Origin: Cyclobacteriaceae bacterium
GTDB taxonomy: Bacteria > Bacteroidota > Bacteroidia > Cytophagales > Cyclobacteriaceae
Reading direction: 5' to 3'
NCBI GenBank assembly: GCA_016787565.1
Contig: JAEUUG010000004.1
Coordinates: 451,827-515,826, forward strand
DNA length: 64,000 nt
A program made the translations under genes and the position numbers. Below are positions 53,041 to 61,750 of this stretch, piece by piece. The notes under the pieces are model-generated. The model was given only the letters and a program-made list of their open reading frames with translations. It did no database searches and was not told the DNA's origin. Each line of letters starts with the position of its first letter. The stretch's first letter is position 1.

Positions 53041-53193
53041 ACAGAAATGCACAGATGACGAAAGTGCTGCATTCTCATGTTCAATTCGTAATGAGAGAGC
53101 CAGAATAGATGCAAAAATTTCTGGCAATTTCAAGAGGATATACGCAACCTCATACGACACGATTAGTCTTTTACCCGTTTAAAGATATTCTCA

Positions 53194-55569
53194 ATGATTA
53201 AAAATTACTTTCTCATCACCATTCGCAGTATGATGAAGAACAAGATGTTCATCTTCATCAATGTATTTGGATTAGCAATTGGTATTGCTTCCTGCATTGT
53301 GGCGTATTTCAACTGGGAGTTCGATGCAATGTTTGATAGCCATCATATTAACCGTGAAAAAATTTACCGGGTTAGTTCAATCCGGGAATTTGAGGGTAAG
53401 CGTACCCTGTATGGTTTTGCACCCTTGCCGCTGGGCGCCACTATCCGTCAGAATATTCCAGATGCCGATAAGGTTGTCAGGATGTCGTGGTCATATTCCA
53501 ATTTTAAGGTGGGTGATGATCTCTTTCCATCGGGTCTTGCTTATGCAGATACTGATTTCTTTGATGTTTTTTCTTTTGAGTTTATAGCCGGCAAAGGAAG
53601 TGAATTGAATAATAAATCCAGGGTCTTGATCAGCGATGAGATGGCCATTAAATTATTTGGCACGACTGATAATGTTGTTGGGAAGTTACTCACGCAGGTG
53701 TTGGGTAATGACCTCAAGGAATATGAAGTAGGGGCTGTATTCAAAAAACAGCCTTCCAATTCCAGTTTCAGTGAATCGGCCTACGTTCGTTACGACAATT
53801 TTTTTGATGATGCGAAAAATGTAGATGAAAACAATTGGAAAGAGCGCAATACACTTTTTTTGCAGGTGAGCGACCCATCAAGACATGAAGCTATTCACAA
53901 GCAATTGCAAACGTATCGGGAGAATAACAATAAGGTTCGTGAGGATTTCCAAATCAGGGAGTTTGTACTCGATCCATTTGTCGGTATGGGCCAGCGGGAT
54001 TCAGCCAATGATACATGGTCGCAAACGCGTGAGTCAAGTCCGAAGGCTGCAGTGGTTGCGCCCACCATCATGGCTGTTCTTGTTTTATTGATCGCTTGTT
54101 TTAACATGACCAATACAGCTATCGCTATTTCTTCACGCAGGTTAAAGGAAATCGGAATTCGCAAAGTCATGGGAAGCTTGCGAAGCCAATTGATTGTGCA
54201 GTTTATTGGTGAAACAGCTTTTGTTTGCTTTTTCGCTTTGCTCATCGGATTGGTGTTAGGAGAAGTACTACTCGGTGCCTGGAATTTACTATGGCAAAAC
54301 ATGAAGCTTGAATCGCATTATGTTGATAATCCTTTTTTTCTTTTGTTCCTCATTGGCATGCTAATTTTCACTGCTTTAGTGGCGGGTGGTTATCCGGCCT
54401 TTTACATCAGTCACTTTGAACCTGTGAGCATACTGAAGGGTAAACTGAAATTTGGTGGAACGAATCTGTTTACCCGCATTCTGCTAACACTTCAGTATGC
54501 AATATCTCTGCTGGCCGTCATTTTTGCGCTGGCGTTTTACAGCAACTCATTGTATCAGCGTGATTTTGATCTGGGGTTCAATCAGAATAGTGTAATCATT
54601 GCCTATGTTAATAACCAAGGCGAGTTTGAAACATACCGGAATGCCATTTTACAAAACAAAGATGTCGTATCTGTTGCCGGCTCCCAACACAGCATCTTTT
54701 CTTCGCGCTATAATGACCCGGTTAAATACGAGTCAAAGCAACTTGAAGTAGATATCATTGATGTGGGGGACCACTATTTAGAAACGATGGGCCTCACGCT
54801 TACGGAAGGAAGGGATTTTCTTAAAGATTCTGAAACCGATAGAAAGGAGTCGATTATTGTTACCCAGAAATTTGCCGATAGTTTTGGATGGAAAGAACCT
54901 CTTGGTAAACAAATCACCTGGATGGATACCGTGAAGCTATATGTGGTTGGTGTTGTGAAAGATGTTTACACTCAAGGCTTATGGCGTGAAATGGAACCCA
55001 TGATGATCCGCTACACAGGACCGGAAAAGTATTCGCACGTTATTGTAAATGCGCCCATTGAAAAACTTACGGACATCAATAAATTCATGGAGGAGGAGTG
55101 GAAACAGATTTTTCCAAATCGGTTGTATAATGGCAGATTCTTAAACGAGGGTATGGCGGAAGCCTTAACCGTTAATAACAACATCGTTAAGATGTTTGTG
55201 TTTCTTGGAATTGTGGCATTAATTCTTTCCGTTACCGGATTGTTTACACTGGTTTCGCTAAACATCATCAAAAAGATGAAGGAGATAGGCGTGCGGAAAG
55301 TTCTAGGAGCCTCTGTTACAAATATCACCCGTATTATCAATACAGAGTTTGTAATTATTCTTTTGATTGCTTCGGTGCTTGGTGCCACGTTAAGTTACCT
55401 TGCGGTGGATGCATTAATGGATAGTATCTGGGATTACTATCAACCGACTACAATGAGCACAATGATTTTTTCTGTTTGCCTTTTGTTTTTTGTGTCGGCC
55501 CTTACCATCGGCTATAAAGTTTTTGGAGCAGCATCCATGAACCCGGTGAATACGCTCCGAACGGAATAA
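53194..55569 (+). CDS. MacB-type ABC transporter permease (FtsX-like, duplicated core), first copy
   Basis: A 791-residue permease with an N-terminal helix (FIFINVFGLAIGIASCIVAY), a large periplasmic MacB-type domain, three helices with the FtsX motif (RRLKEIGIRKVMGS), a second periplasmic domain and a second FtsX set ending KKMKEIGVRKVLGAS. Eight helices in total fit the duplicated Bacteroidota type. These permeases use a MacB-like ATPase to drive export of peptides, antibiotics or lipoproteins. It is separated from the ATPase gene by a strong terminator. Confidence 0.88.
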   Translation: MIKNYFLITIRSMMKNKMFIFINVFGLAIGIASCIVAYFNWEFDAMFDSHHINREKIYRVSSIREFEGKRTLYGFAPLPLGATIRQNIPDADKVVRMSWSYSNFKVGDDLFPSGLAYADTDFFDVFSFEFIAGKGSELNNKSRVLISDEMAIKLFGTTDNVVGKLLTQVLGNDLKEYEVGAVFKKQPSNSSFSESAYVRYDNFFDDAKNVDENNWKERNTLFLQVSDPSRHEAIHKQLQTYRENNNKVREDFQIREFVLDPFVGMGQRDSANDTWSQTRESSPKAAVVAPTIMAVLVLLIACFNMTNTAIAISSRRLKEIGIRKVMGSLRSQLIVQFIGETAFVCFFALLIGLVLGEVLLGAWNLLWQNMKLESHYVDNPFFLLFLIGMLIFTALVAGGYPAFYISHFEPVSILKGKLKFGGTNLFTRILLTLQYAISLLAVIFALAFYSNSLYQRDFDLGFNQNSVIIAYVNNQGEFETYRNAILQNKDVVSVAGSQHSIFSSRYNDPVKYESKQLEVDIIDVGDHYLETMGLTLTEGRDFLKDSETDRKESIIVTQKFADSFGWKEPLGKQITWMDTVKLYVVGVVKDVYTQGLWREMEPMMIRYTGPEKYSHVIVNAPIEKLTDINKFMEEEWKQIFPNRLYNGRFLNEGMAEALTVNNNIVKMFVFLGIVALILSVTGLFTLVSLNIIKKMKEIGVRKVLGASVTNITRIINTEFVIILLIASVLGATLSYLAVDALMDSIWDYYQPTTMSTMIFSVCLLFFVSALTIGYKVFGAASMNPVNTLRTE

Positions 55570-55663
55570 TGACACGGAGGTCAAAACGGCTAAATTTTGT
55601 GTAACAAGTTTTAGCGGGTTAGCGTCTCAGCAATGATTATCCATTACCATGTAATTATCTTTT

Positions 55664-58075
55664 ATGCTTAAAAATTATTTCAAGGTTGCCATTCGGAATA
55701 TTCTGAAATATAAGTTGTTCTCAGCTATCAATATCCTGGGCATGTCATTAGGCCTTACAGCCTGCCTTCTGATTGTGTTGTATGTGGCAGATGAAGTCAG
55801 TTATGATACATTTCATGAACATGCTAATCGGATTTATCAGGTTGGATTACATGGTAAAATTGGTGGTCAGGATATTCGTGTAGCAAGTACATGCCCACCA
55901 ATGGCGACAGCGCTCGTTGCCGATATTCCGGAAGTTGAAGCAGCAACCCGAATTGCTGGATATTTTGGGCAGCCTTCTGTTAAATATGAGGACAAGTCTT
56001 TTGCAGAGGAGAAAGTCTTTTTTGCAGATTCTAATTTTTTCCAATTCTTCAGTTTCCGGTTGCTTGAGGGTGACCCAGGAACGGCACTGAAGGAACCTAA
56101 TACACTTGTGGTAACTCCGGCTATCGCTGAAAAGTATTTCGGAAAGGAATCTGCCCTTGGAAAAATATTGACAGTGGGGACTGACAATAAAACCTATAAA
56201 GTTACCGGAGTGGTGGAAGAAGCTCCATCCAATTCACACTTCTCGTATAACATCCTTATTTCAGCCCAATCATCGGATAATTTGAAATCAGATATATGGC
56301 TGAATAATTTCATGTACACCTATTTTCTCCTGCACAAAGGAGTATCGGTAGAACAGATCAATTCCAAATTCGAGGGGTTAGTGGAAAAATATATCGGGCC
56401 TGAAATCGAGCGCTTTATGGGAACCTCCTTCAAGCAGATGAAAGAGCAGGGAGGCCAGTATGGTTATTTCGCTATTGGCTTAACGGATATTCATTTTGAT
56501 ACTGAAACAGATGGACCGATTGAAGCCAGTGGTAATATCATGTATGTTTATTTCTTTGGGGGAATCGGATTGTTCATTCTCATTATTGCCTGTATTAATT
56601 TTATGAATTTGTCTACTGCGCGCTCTGCCGGTCGCGCAAAAGAAGTTGGGCTTCGTAAAACACTGGGATCATTGAGGAGTCACATGATCTACCAGTTTCT
56701 TTCGGAGTCAACGGTTTATAGTTTTCTGGCTGTGATCATTTCACTGATTGCTTGCTACCTGTTGCTTCCTTACTTCAATCTACTTTCCGGGAAACAATTA
56801 ACCATGCATGTTTTTGAAAGTCCTGCTTATGTTGCCGGTATCCTGGCATTGGTTTTATTTGTTGGGTTGATTGCCGGAAGTTACCCGGCTTTTTATCTCA
56901 CCTCTTTTAGTCCTGTAGATGTGTTGAAAGGTAAAATACGAGCAGGCATGAAGAGTAAAGGTGTGCGGAGTTTTCTGGTGGTTTTTCAGTTTGCGATCTC
57001 CATCTTTCTCATTGTCTTTACGGCTGTAGTGTATCAGCAGATTCAATACATGCAGGAGAAAAATCTGGGTATTGATAAGAATAATATTCTTGTGGTAAAG
57101 AGCACAGGGCGATTGGGTAATATCGATGAAGCTTTCCGTAACGCCTTATCGCAGCAAGCGGGAGTTGTTAAAACCAGTTATACCAATAATAATTTTCCGG
57201 GTGTCAATAGTACAACCGTTTTCCGTGAAGCTGGTTCAGAGCAAGATCATATCATGGGCATATATTCAGCCGATCTTGACCACATGGATGTGATGAAGTT
57301 TGAGTTAACAGAAGGACGTTATTTTTCCGCTGAATTCCCTTCCGACTCTACAGCCATTATTCTCAACGAGGCCGCGATACGTGAATTTAATTTTACCGAT
57401 CATCCGCTTCAGGCTGAAGTACTATACAATAGCAATGGAGACGGTTTTCAGAAATATAAAATTATTGGAGTCATGAAGAACTTTAATTTTGAGTCGTTCA
57501 AAAATGAAGTTCGTCCATTGGCCATTATTCTATCGAAGGATGCCCGGAATATTATGGTTCGCTACACGGGCAGTCCAACGCAAGTGGTGGAGCGTGTGGG
57601 AAAGCTCTGGAAAGCGCATGCCGGCAATGAGCCATTCGAGTATGAATTTTTGGATGATAGTTTCGATGAACTGTTTCGTTCAGAACAGCGAATGGGAACA
57701 ATCTTTAGCGTATTCGCAGGTCTGGCCATTTTTGTTGCTTGCCTGGGCTTGTTTGCGCTCGCTGCCTTTACCGCTGAACAGCGCACCAAAGAAATTGGTA
57801 TTCGCAAGACTATGGGTGCATCAACCTTTAAAGTGATGGTACTGCTTTCCAGGGAGTTTACAGTGCTTGTCATGATTGCTTTTGTTCCAGCTGCCGCACT
57901 GGGATGGTATGTTTCTGAAAACTGGCTTCAGACGTTTTCGTATCGCATCGAGATTAATCCACTGATTCTTGTTCTTAGTGGTGTGGTTGCCATAGCGATT
58001 GCGTGGATTACCGTAAGCTTTCAATCGGTTAAAGCCGCCATGGCTAATCCTGTAAAATCTCTACGGTACGAGTAG
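55664..58075 (+). CDS. MacB-type ABC transporter permease (FtsX-like, duplicated core), second copy
   Basis: An 803-residue paralogue of the preceding permease with the same order: helix 1 (AINILGMSLGLTACLLIVLY), periplasmic domain, FtsX core around AKEVGLRKTLGS, second periplasmic domain and second FtsX core around TKEIGIRKTMGAS. The two copies are clearly diverged in their periplasmic regions, so they may form a heterodimer or two alternative pumps. It lies 94 nt downstream of the first permease gene and is the last gene of the unit. Confidence 0.88.
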   Translation: MLKNYFKVAIRNILKYKLFSAINILGMSLGLTACLLIVLYVADEVSYDTFHEHANRIYQVGLHGKIGGQDIRVASTCPPMATALVADIPEVEAATRIAGYFGQPSVKYEDKSFAEEKVFFADSNFFQFFSFRLLEGDPGTALKEPNTLVVTPAIAEKYFGKESALGKILTVGTDNKTYKVTGVVEEAPSNSHFSYNILISAQSSDNLKSDIWLNNFMYTYFLLHKGVSVEQINSKFEGLVEKYIGPEIERFMGTSFKQMKEQGGQYGYFAIGLTDIHFDTETDGPIEASGNIMYVYFFGGIGLFILIIACINFMNLSTARSAGRAKEVGLRKTLGSLRSHMIYQFLSESTVYSFLAVIISLIACYLLLPYFNLLSGKQLTMHVFESPAYVAGILALVLFVGLIAGSYPAFYLTSFSPVDVLKGKIRAGMKSKGVRSFLVVFQFAISIFLIVFTAVVYQQIQYMQEKNLGIDKNNILVVKSTGRLGNIDEAFRNALSQQAGVVKTSYTNNNFPGVNSTTVFREAGSEQDHIMGIYSADLDHMDVMKFELTEGRYFSAEFPSDSTAIILNEAAIREFNFTDHPLQAEVLYNSNGDGFQKYKIIGVMKNFNFESFKNEVRPLAIILSKDARNIMVRYTGSPTQVVERVGKLWKAHAGNEPFEYEFLDDSFDELFRSEQRMGTIFSVFAGLAIFVACLGLFALAAFTAEQRTKEIGIRKTMGASTFKVMVLLSREFTVLVMIAFVPAAALGWYVSENWLQTFSYRIEINPLILVLSGVVAIAIAWITVSFQSVKAAMANPVKSLRYE

Positions 58076-58161
58076 TTGTTTTTTTGATTGAGTTTTTAGG
58101 GGCACCTGAAAAGTGGTCTTTTTAGTTCAATTTCGGTGGTTTTTTCATCCAATATTAAGTT

Positions 58162-58193
58162 TTTGTTAAGTGGGTGTACTTTAATTACCTATC
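58162..58193 (+). promoter_or_regulatory. Possible promoter for the lysine-rich protein gene
   Basis: TTTG at 58162-58165 and TACCTATC at 58186-58193 are spaced by 20 nt. The first half of the -7 element fits and the TTTG part does not, so the call is weak. The rest of the gap 58076-58221 is AT-rich without clear structure. Confidence 0.3.
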
Positions 58194-58221
58194 CTTAATT
58201 TAGGTCTTCAACAATTCAATT

Positions 58222-58518
58222 ATGGAGAAAAATAAGACATCAAAGAAGGCTCTGAAAGACCTTATAAACGATTCCCTTCAAGGAGCAATTGCCGGTTTAG
58301 AATTACCCAAGCCCAGCAAAAAAGTAAAAAAAATGGTAGGCCGGAATGCCAAGAAGCTTGCTTCCGTTTTTGCGGATATGATTAAACGTGAAAACAAAAA
58401 GAAGAAGAAGGCTGAAAAAGATTTAACCTATGTGGAAGACGTATTGAAGGGAAAGACAAAAAAAGCTAAGAAGACCAAAAAGGTTAAAACCAAAGCACCT
58501 GAACTGGTAGAAAATTAG
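58222..58518 (+). CDS. Small lysine-rich protein, possibly nucleic-acid binding
   Basis: A 98-residue, strongly basic protein with an N-terminal helical region (ALKDLINDSLQGAIAGLELP) and a C-terminal Lys-rich segment (KRENKKKKKAEKD, KTKKAKKTKKVKTK) resembling histone H1-like tails. No signal peptide. Codon use and a dedicated downstream terminator support a real gene. A DNA- or RNA-binding role is inferred from charge only; ribosome association is an alternative. Confidence 0.6.
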   Translation: MEKNKTSKKALKDLINDSLQGAIAGLELPKPSKKVKKMVGRNAKKLASVFADMIKRENKKKKKAEKDLTYVEDVLKGKTKKAKKTKKVKTKAPELVEN

Positions 58519-58540
58519 AATTAGTGAAACGTGATAAAAA

Positions 58541-58574
58541 AATAAGTCCTTCTTCAAGGACTTATTTTTTTTTT
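58541..58574. terminator. Terminator hairpin overlapping the end of the lycopene cyclase gene
   Basis: A perfect 11-bp stem (58541-58551 with 58556-58566) with a 4-nt loop is followed by T run 58565-58574 on the plus strand and preceded by an A run, so it can work in both directions. The stop codon of the minus-strand cyclase lies in the loop, and the plus-strand T run encodes its final lysines. Confidence 0.85.
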
Positions 58575-59267
58575 GTAGTAGTCCCAGTCTTCCAGCCATT
58601 CAAAAATGCCGATGTTTAACAGCAGCATTAACATGGCATAGAAAATATCCTCGACAGGAATCGTACCCAGGCGGATGCCCAGGTTAGCATTGTTGTTATA
58701 CCAAACTACTTCATTCTCGATAAAAGACCCGGTGAGTATTCCATTCACAATCAAAAAAGGTATCAGAATAAACATGAAGGCAAAATAGAAACGGCCCATA
58801 TAGCGCGGCCTGATTTTGAGCATCTGGTAAGCAAGCAGAAGGCCGAGGGAGATAAACGTAACGCAAGTGTACCATTTGTCCATGTGGTACATGCCAAAGA
58901 TCAGCATGAGTATGATCAATGCACTGGAAATCAGTTCCTGGTGGGGGAAGAGATGATCCTTTTCCACAAGATGGTTTAATGCAAAGTAGGAGAATACGCA
59001 GGCATAGGGGATACAAAAGAAAAATAGAATTTCCTCTATTGGTAAACTGAAAATATAGATGCCTGTCAGGTAATCCGGATTAAATCCCCAAATGCCCATC
59101 CGGGTAAAAATTTCATCCCAAATAAGGAAGATGACTGCCGTAATCAATGTTGCGATTCCAAAATTCTTCCATTTTTTATAGAATGGAGCTTTTGAATAAA
59201 AGCTGAAAAGAAAGGGGACGCTAATTGCAAGCAGGTCGATGGAAAGGTATAGGTATTTGGAATTCAA
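58554..59267 (-). CDS. Lycopene cyclase, fused CrtYcd-type membrane protein
   Basis: A 237-residue integral membrane protein with about seven helices made of two related halves. Each half carries the acidic motif of heterodimeric-type lycopene cyclases: LPIEEILFF (about residue 76) and IPVEDIFYAML (about 208). Fused CrtYc-CrtYd proteins cyclise lycopene to beta-carotene in Bacteroidota and Archaea. Next to crtZ (6-nt gap), so the pair would produce zeaxanthin. It is last in a seven-gene minus-strand unit, and its 3' end forms part of a terminator. Confidence 0.88.
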   Translation of the reverse strand: MNSKYLYLSIDLLAISVPFLFSFYSKAPFYKKWKNFGIATLITAVIFLIWDEIFTRMGIWGFNPDYLTGIYIFSLPIEEILFFFCIPYACVFSYFALNHLVEKDHLFPHQELISSALIILMLIFGMYHMDKWYTCVTFISLGLLLAYQMLKIRPRYMGRFYFAFMFILIPFLIVNGILTGSFIENEVVWYNNNANLGIRLGTIPVEDIFYAMLMLLLNIGIFEWLEDWDYYKKKISP

Positions 59268-59273
59268 GGATGT

Positions 59274-59768
59274 TTATTGGGTTTCTTGTCGGTCTTTTTT
59301 AAAGCTGAATTTTTTAGGTTCATATTTTTTAGGTGCAAACAAAAATCCGAAAGCCTCACATCCATCCTTGGAGTGTTTGCTGTGGTGTACATAATGGGCC
59401 TGTATCATGCGTTGCAAATACTTGCTTCTTTTTTCGGGTCTCCACTTCATGCGCTGATGCACAATAATGTCGTGAAATACCAGGTAGAAAACACCATAGC
59501 AAAAAATGCCAATGGCAACTGCCAGCATGTACGGGTTATAATCAACGAGGGAAAAATAATAAAAAAGTGCAATTGATGGAATACTAAAAACCAGTGCAAA
59601 CAAATCGTTCTTCTCGAGTGCATGATCGTGAACGGTGTGGTGTGACTTGTGCCATGTCCACAAAATGCCATGCATGATGTACTTATGCGTAAACCAGGCC
59701 ACAAACTCCCAGAATAAAAACGTGCCGATGGCAATTAATGAGCAAACAAGTATCAAGGTCAGGTTCAT
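59274..59768 (-). CDS. crtZ: Beta-carotene hydroxylase
   Basis: A 164-residue membrane di-iron hydroxylase of the sterol desaturase superfamily. The His motifs are those of CrtZ: FTHKYIMHG, WHKSHH, FHDIIVHQR and HYVHHSKHSKDG. It introduces the 3/3'-hydroxyl groups of zeaxanthin. It sits 6 nt upstream of the lycopene cyclase gene and 21 nt after the SRPBCC gene. Confidence 0.92.
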   Translation of the reverse strand: MNLTLILVCSLIAIGTFLFWEFVAWFTHKYIMHGILWTWHKSHHTVHDHALEKNDLFALVFSIPSIALFYYFSLVDYNPYMLAVAIGIFCYGVFYLVFHDIIVHQRMKWRPEKRSKYLQRMIQAHYVHHSKHSKDGCEAFGFLFAPKKYEPKKFSFKKDRQETQ

Positions 59769-59789
59769 GCGTTAGCTGTTTTTGGAGTT

Positions 59790-60260
59790 TTAAGGTTTTT
59801 GTTCTGCAAAGTACTTTTCCAATACAGCGAAGCGATGGTCAAAAATAGCATTTACTTCACGTTGTACAAACACCCAGTTGGCGAGTGTCCCCAGTATTCC
59901 AAACGGAATGGCATAATTTACCTCATCGGTCATCTCCACGCCACCCGGTACTTCCTTAAAATGGTGTTGATGATGCCACAAGGCATACGGACCAAAGCGT
60001 TGCTCATCCACAAAATAGGAGGGTTCCTGCACATGGGTAATCTCCGTTACCCAGTTCATTTTTATTCCCGGCAGCGCACTGATTTTATACCGGATCATTT
60101 GACCGGGATACATTTTGTCTCCCCCGGAAATGTAAAGGATGTTAAAACCCATATGACCGGGTGTGATCTTCGATAGATTTTTAGGCGAGGAGAAGAAATC
60201 CCAGGCTTGAGAAATGCTGATCGGCAAAAATTGAGTACGCTTTAGGTTGTAGATTTTCAT
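59790..60260 (-). CDS. SRPBCC-fold ligand-binding protein
   Basis: A 156-residue protein of the START/Bet v1-like superfamily. The N-terminal ISQAWDFFSSPKNLSKITP is the typical first helix of SRPBCC cell-division-inhibitor-like proteins, followed by a beta-grip with WVTEITHVQEPSYFVDEQR and HHFKEVPGGVEMTDEV. These proteins bind hydrophobic molecules. In this cluster a carotenoid or flavin-related ligand is possible but not shown. It lies between the DUF2867 SDR gene and crtZ. Confidence 0.8.
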   Translation of the reverse strand: MKIYNLKRTQFLPISISQAWDFFSSPKNLSKITPGHMGFNILYISGGDKMYPGQMIRYKISALPGIKMNWVTEITHVQEPSYFVDEQRFGPYALWHHQHHFKEVPGGVEMTDEVNYAIPFGILGTLANWVFVQREVNAIFDHRFAVLEKYFAEQKP

Positions 60261-60288
60261 AGTTCAAATGTTCCGCTACAAAAACACC

Positions 60289-61734
60289 TTATGCTTGGGC
60301 AATGTTCTTTGCCATTCTTGGGAAAATTAAGCCATGAAAGGGAAGCACTGCATACCAATATAGTCTACCCCACAGTCCAAGCGGCCGGAAAGTGGCGGTT
60401 TGAAAAAGAGTTTTTTTGTCACCCTCTACTTTGACTCGAAATTCCAGCCAGGCTTCTCCTGGAAGTTTCATTTCAGCATACAGGAGTAGCCTTCCATTTT
60501 TTTTATCCGCCAACAGTACACGCCAGAAATCAAGTGCATCGCCTGCTTTTAAATCAGTTTGACTTCTCCGCCCCCTACGCAGGCCAACACCACCTACTAC
60601 TTTATCTGCAATTCCGCGAATGCGCCACAGCCAATTGCCAAAGTACCAGCCACGCTCACCACCAATGGACCAAATGTTTTCAATAACTTCTCCTGCTGGT
60701 CTTGTAAATTCTATCGCACGCTTATCGTTCAGGCATCCGAACTCGGGAACTTCAATGTAGTTCAAAAAATTTTTATCCAGAGTATCATGGGCAAGCGCAT
60801 CTTTCCAACTGCTGATTACATTTTTTTGCTGAATGCGGTCAAAGGCCAGGCGCAGACTTTCTTCGTAGGAAAGAAGTTGTAGCGGCAATATACTGTGGAT
60901 CGTGTTGTCACGGCAAACAACTTCATTTTTGAGACTGCTCACCAGACTTCTGGCCAGCGTGTAGGAAGTGGACGTGACAAAATATAACCACAGTGATGAG
61001 AGATTAGGTGAAAGTACTGGAACAGGAATAATCCATCGCTTTAACCCGCGTACTTTAGCCAGGCCCAAGAGCATTTCTTTATACGTAAGAATATCGGCTC
61101 CACCAATATCAAATACCTGATTCAAGACTTCTTTTTTCCCAATAACGCTCCGCAAATATTCGATGACATTACGGATGCCAATGGGCTGACACCGCGTCTT
61201 CAGCCATTTGGGAGCGATCATCACCGGGAGTTTCTCCACGAGATCACGAATGATTTCGAAGGATGCACTTCCCGAACCAATGATGATAGCCGCGCGGAGT
61301 ATGGTTACTGGCGCTCGCGCACTTTTTAAAATTCCCTCAACATTTTTTCGCGACAAAAGATGATTAGAGAGCTGTTCGGCATTGGCAATACCGCCCAGGT
61401 AAATAATTTGAACAGCTGTTGTCCGGTTGATGTAGGTAACAAAGTTTTGGGCTGTAGTCTCTTCAAGTTCACCAAAGTTGTCGTGTGATGTACTCATGGA
61501 GTGAACAAGGTAATACGCCAGGTCAATTTCTGTTGGCAGGTCAAGAAGGGAGGCGCTATCCGATAGATCGGCTTCTACCACCGTGATGTGTTGCAACACA
61601 TCGGAGGAGAAGTCTTCAAAATCGAATCTTCGTTTGTCACGCACCAGGCAAATAATATCATGTCCATCTTCTAAGAGAACAGGAAGCAATCGTCTGCCAA
61701 TGTATCCGGTTGAACCGGTTAGTAAAATCCGCAT
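60289..61734 (-). CDS. NAD(P)-binding SDR fused to a DUF2867 domain
   Basis: A 481-residue protein. The N-terminal ~300 residues form an extended SDR/NmrA-like Rossmann domain (LLTGSTGYIGRRLLP, AYYLVHSMSTSHDNF, VQIIYLGGIA). The C-terminal ~150 residues form a DUF2867 domain (RGWYFGNWLWRIRGIADKVVGGVGLRRGRR, quoted here only as a region of about residues 355-385). Proteins of this architecture are regular members of Bacteroidota light/carotenoid clusters together with SRPBCC genes. Reaction unknown. Confidence 0.82.
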   Translation of the reverse strand: MRILLTGSTGYIGRRLLPVLLEDGHDIICLVRDKRRFDFEDFSSDVLQHITVVEADLSDSASLLDLPTEIDLAYYLVHSMSTSHDNFGELEETTAQNFVTYINRTTAVQIIYLGGIANAEQLSNHLLSRKNVEGILKSARAPVTILRAAIIIGSGSASFEIIRDLVEKLPVMIAPKWLKTRCQPIGIRNVIEYLRSVIGKKEVLNQVFDIGGADILTYKEMLLGLAKVRGLKRWIIPVPVLSPNLSSLWLYFVTSTSYTLARSLVSSLKNEVVCRDNTIHSILPLQLLSYEESLRLAFDRIQQKNVISSWKDALAHDTLDKNFLNYIEVPEFGCLNDKRAIEFTRPAGEVIENIWSIGGERGWYFGNWLWRIRGIADKVVGGVGLRRGRRSQTDLKAGDALDFWRVLLADKKNGRLLLYAEMKLPGEAWLEFRVKVEGDKKTLFQTATFRPLGLWGRLYWYAVLPFHGLIFPRMAKNIAQA

Positions 61735-61750
61735 GATGGATAGAAGTTAA

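Noticed and set aside
52994..53182. 62-aa open frame in the gap before the first ABC permease
   Set aside because: It contains the terminator at 53008-53040 and shows no conserved pattern or start context.
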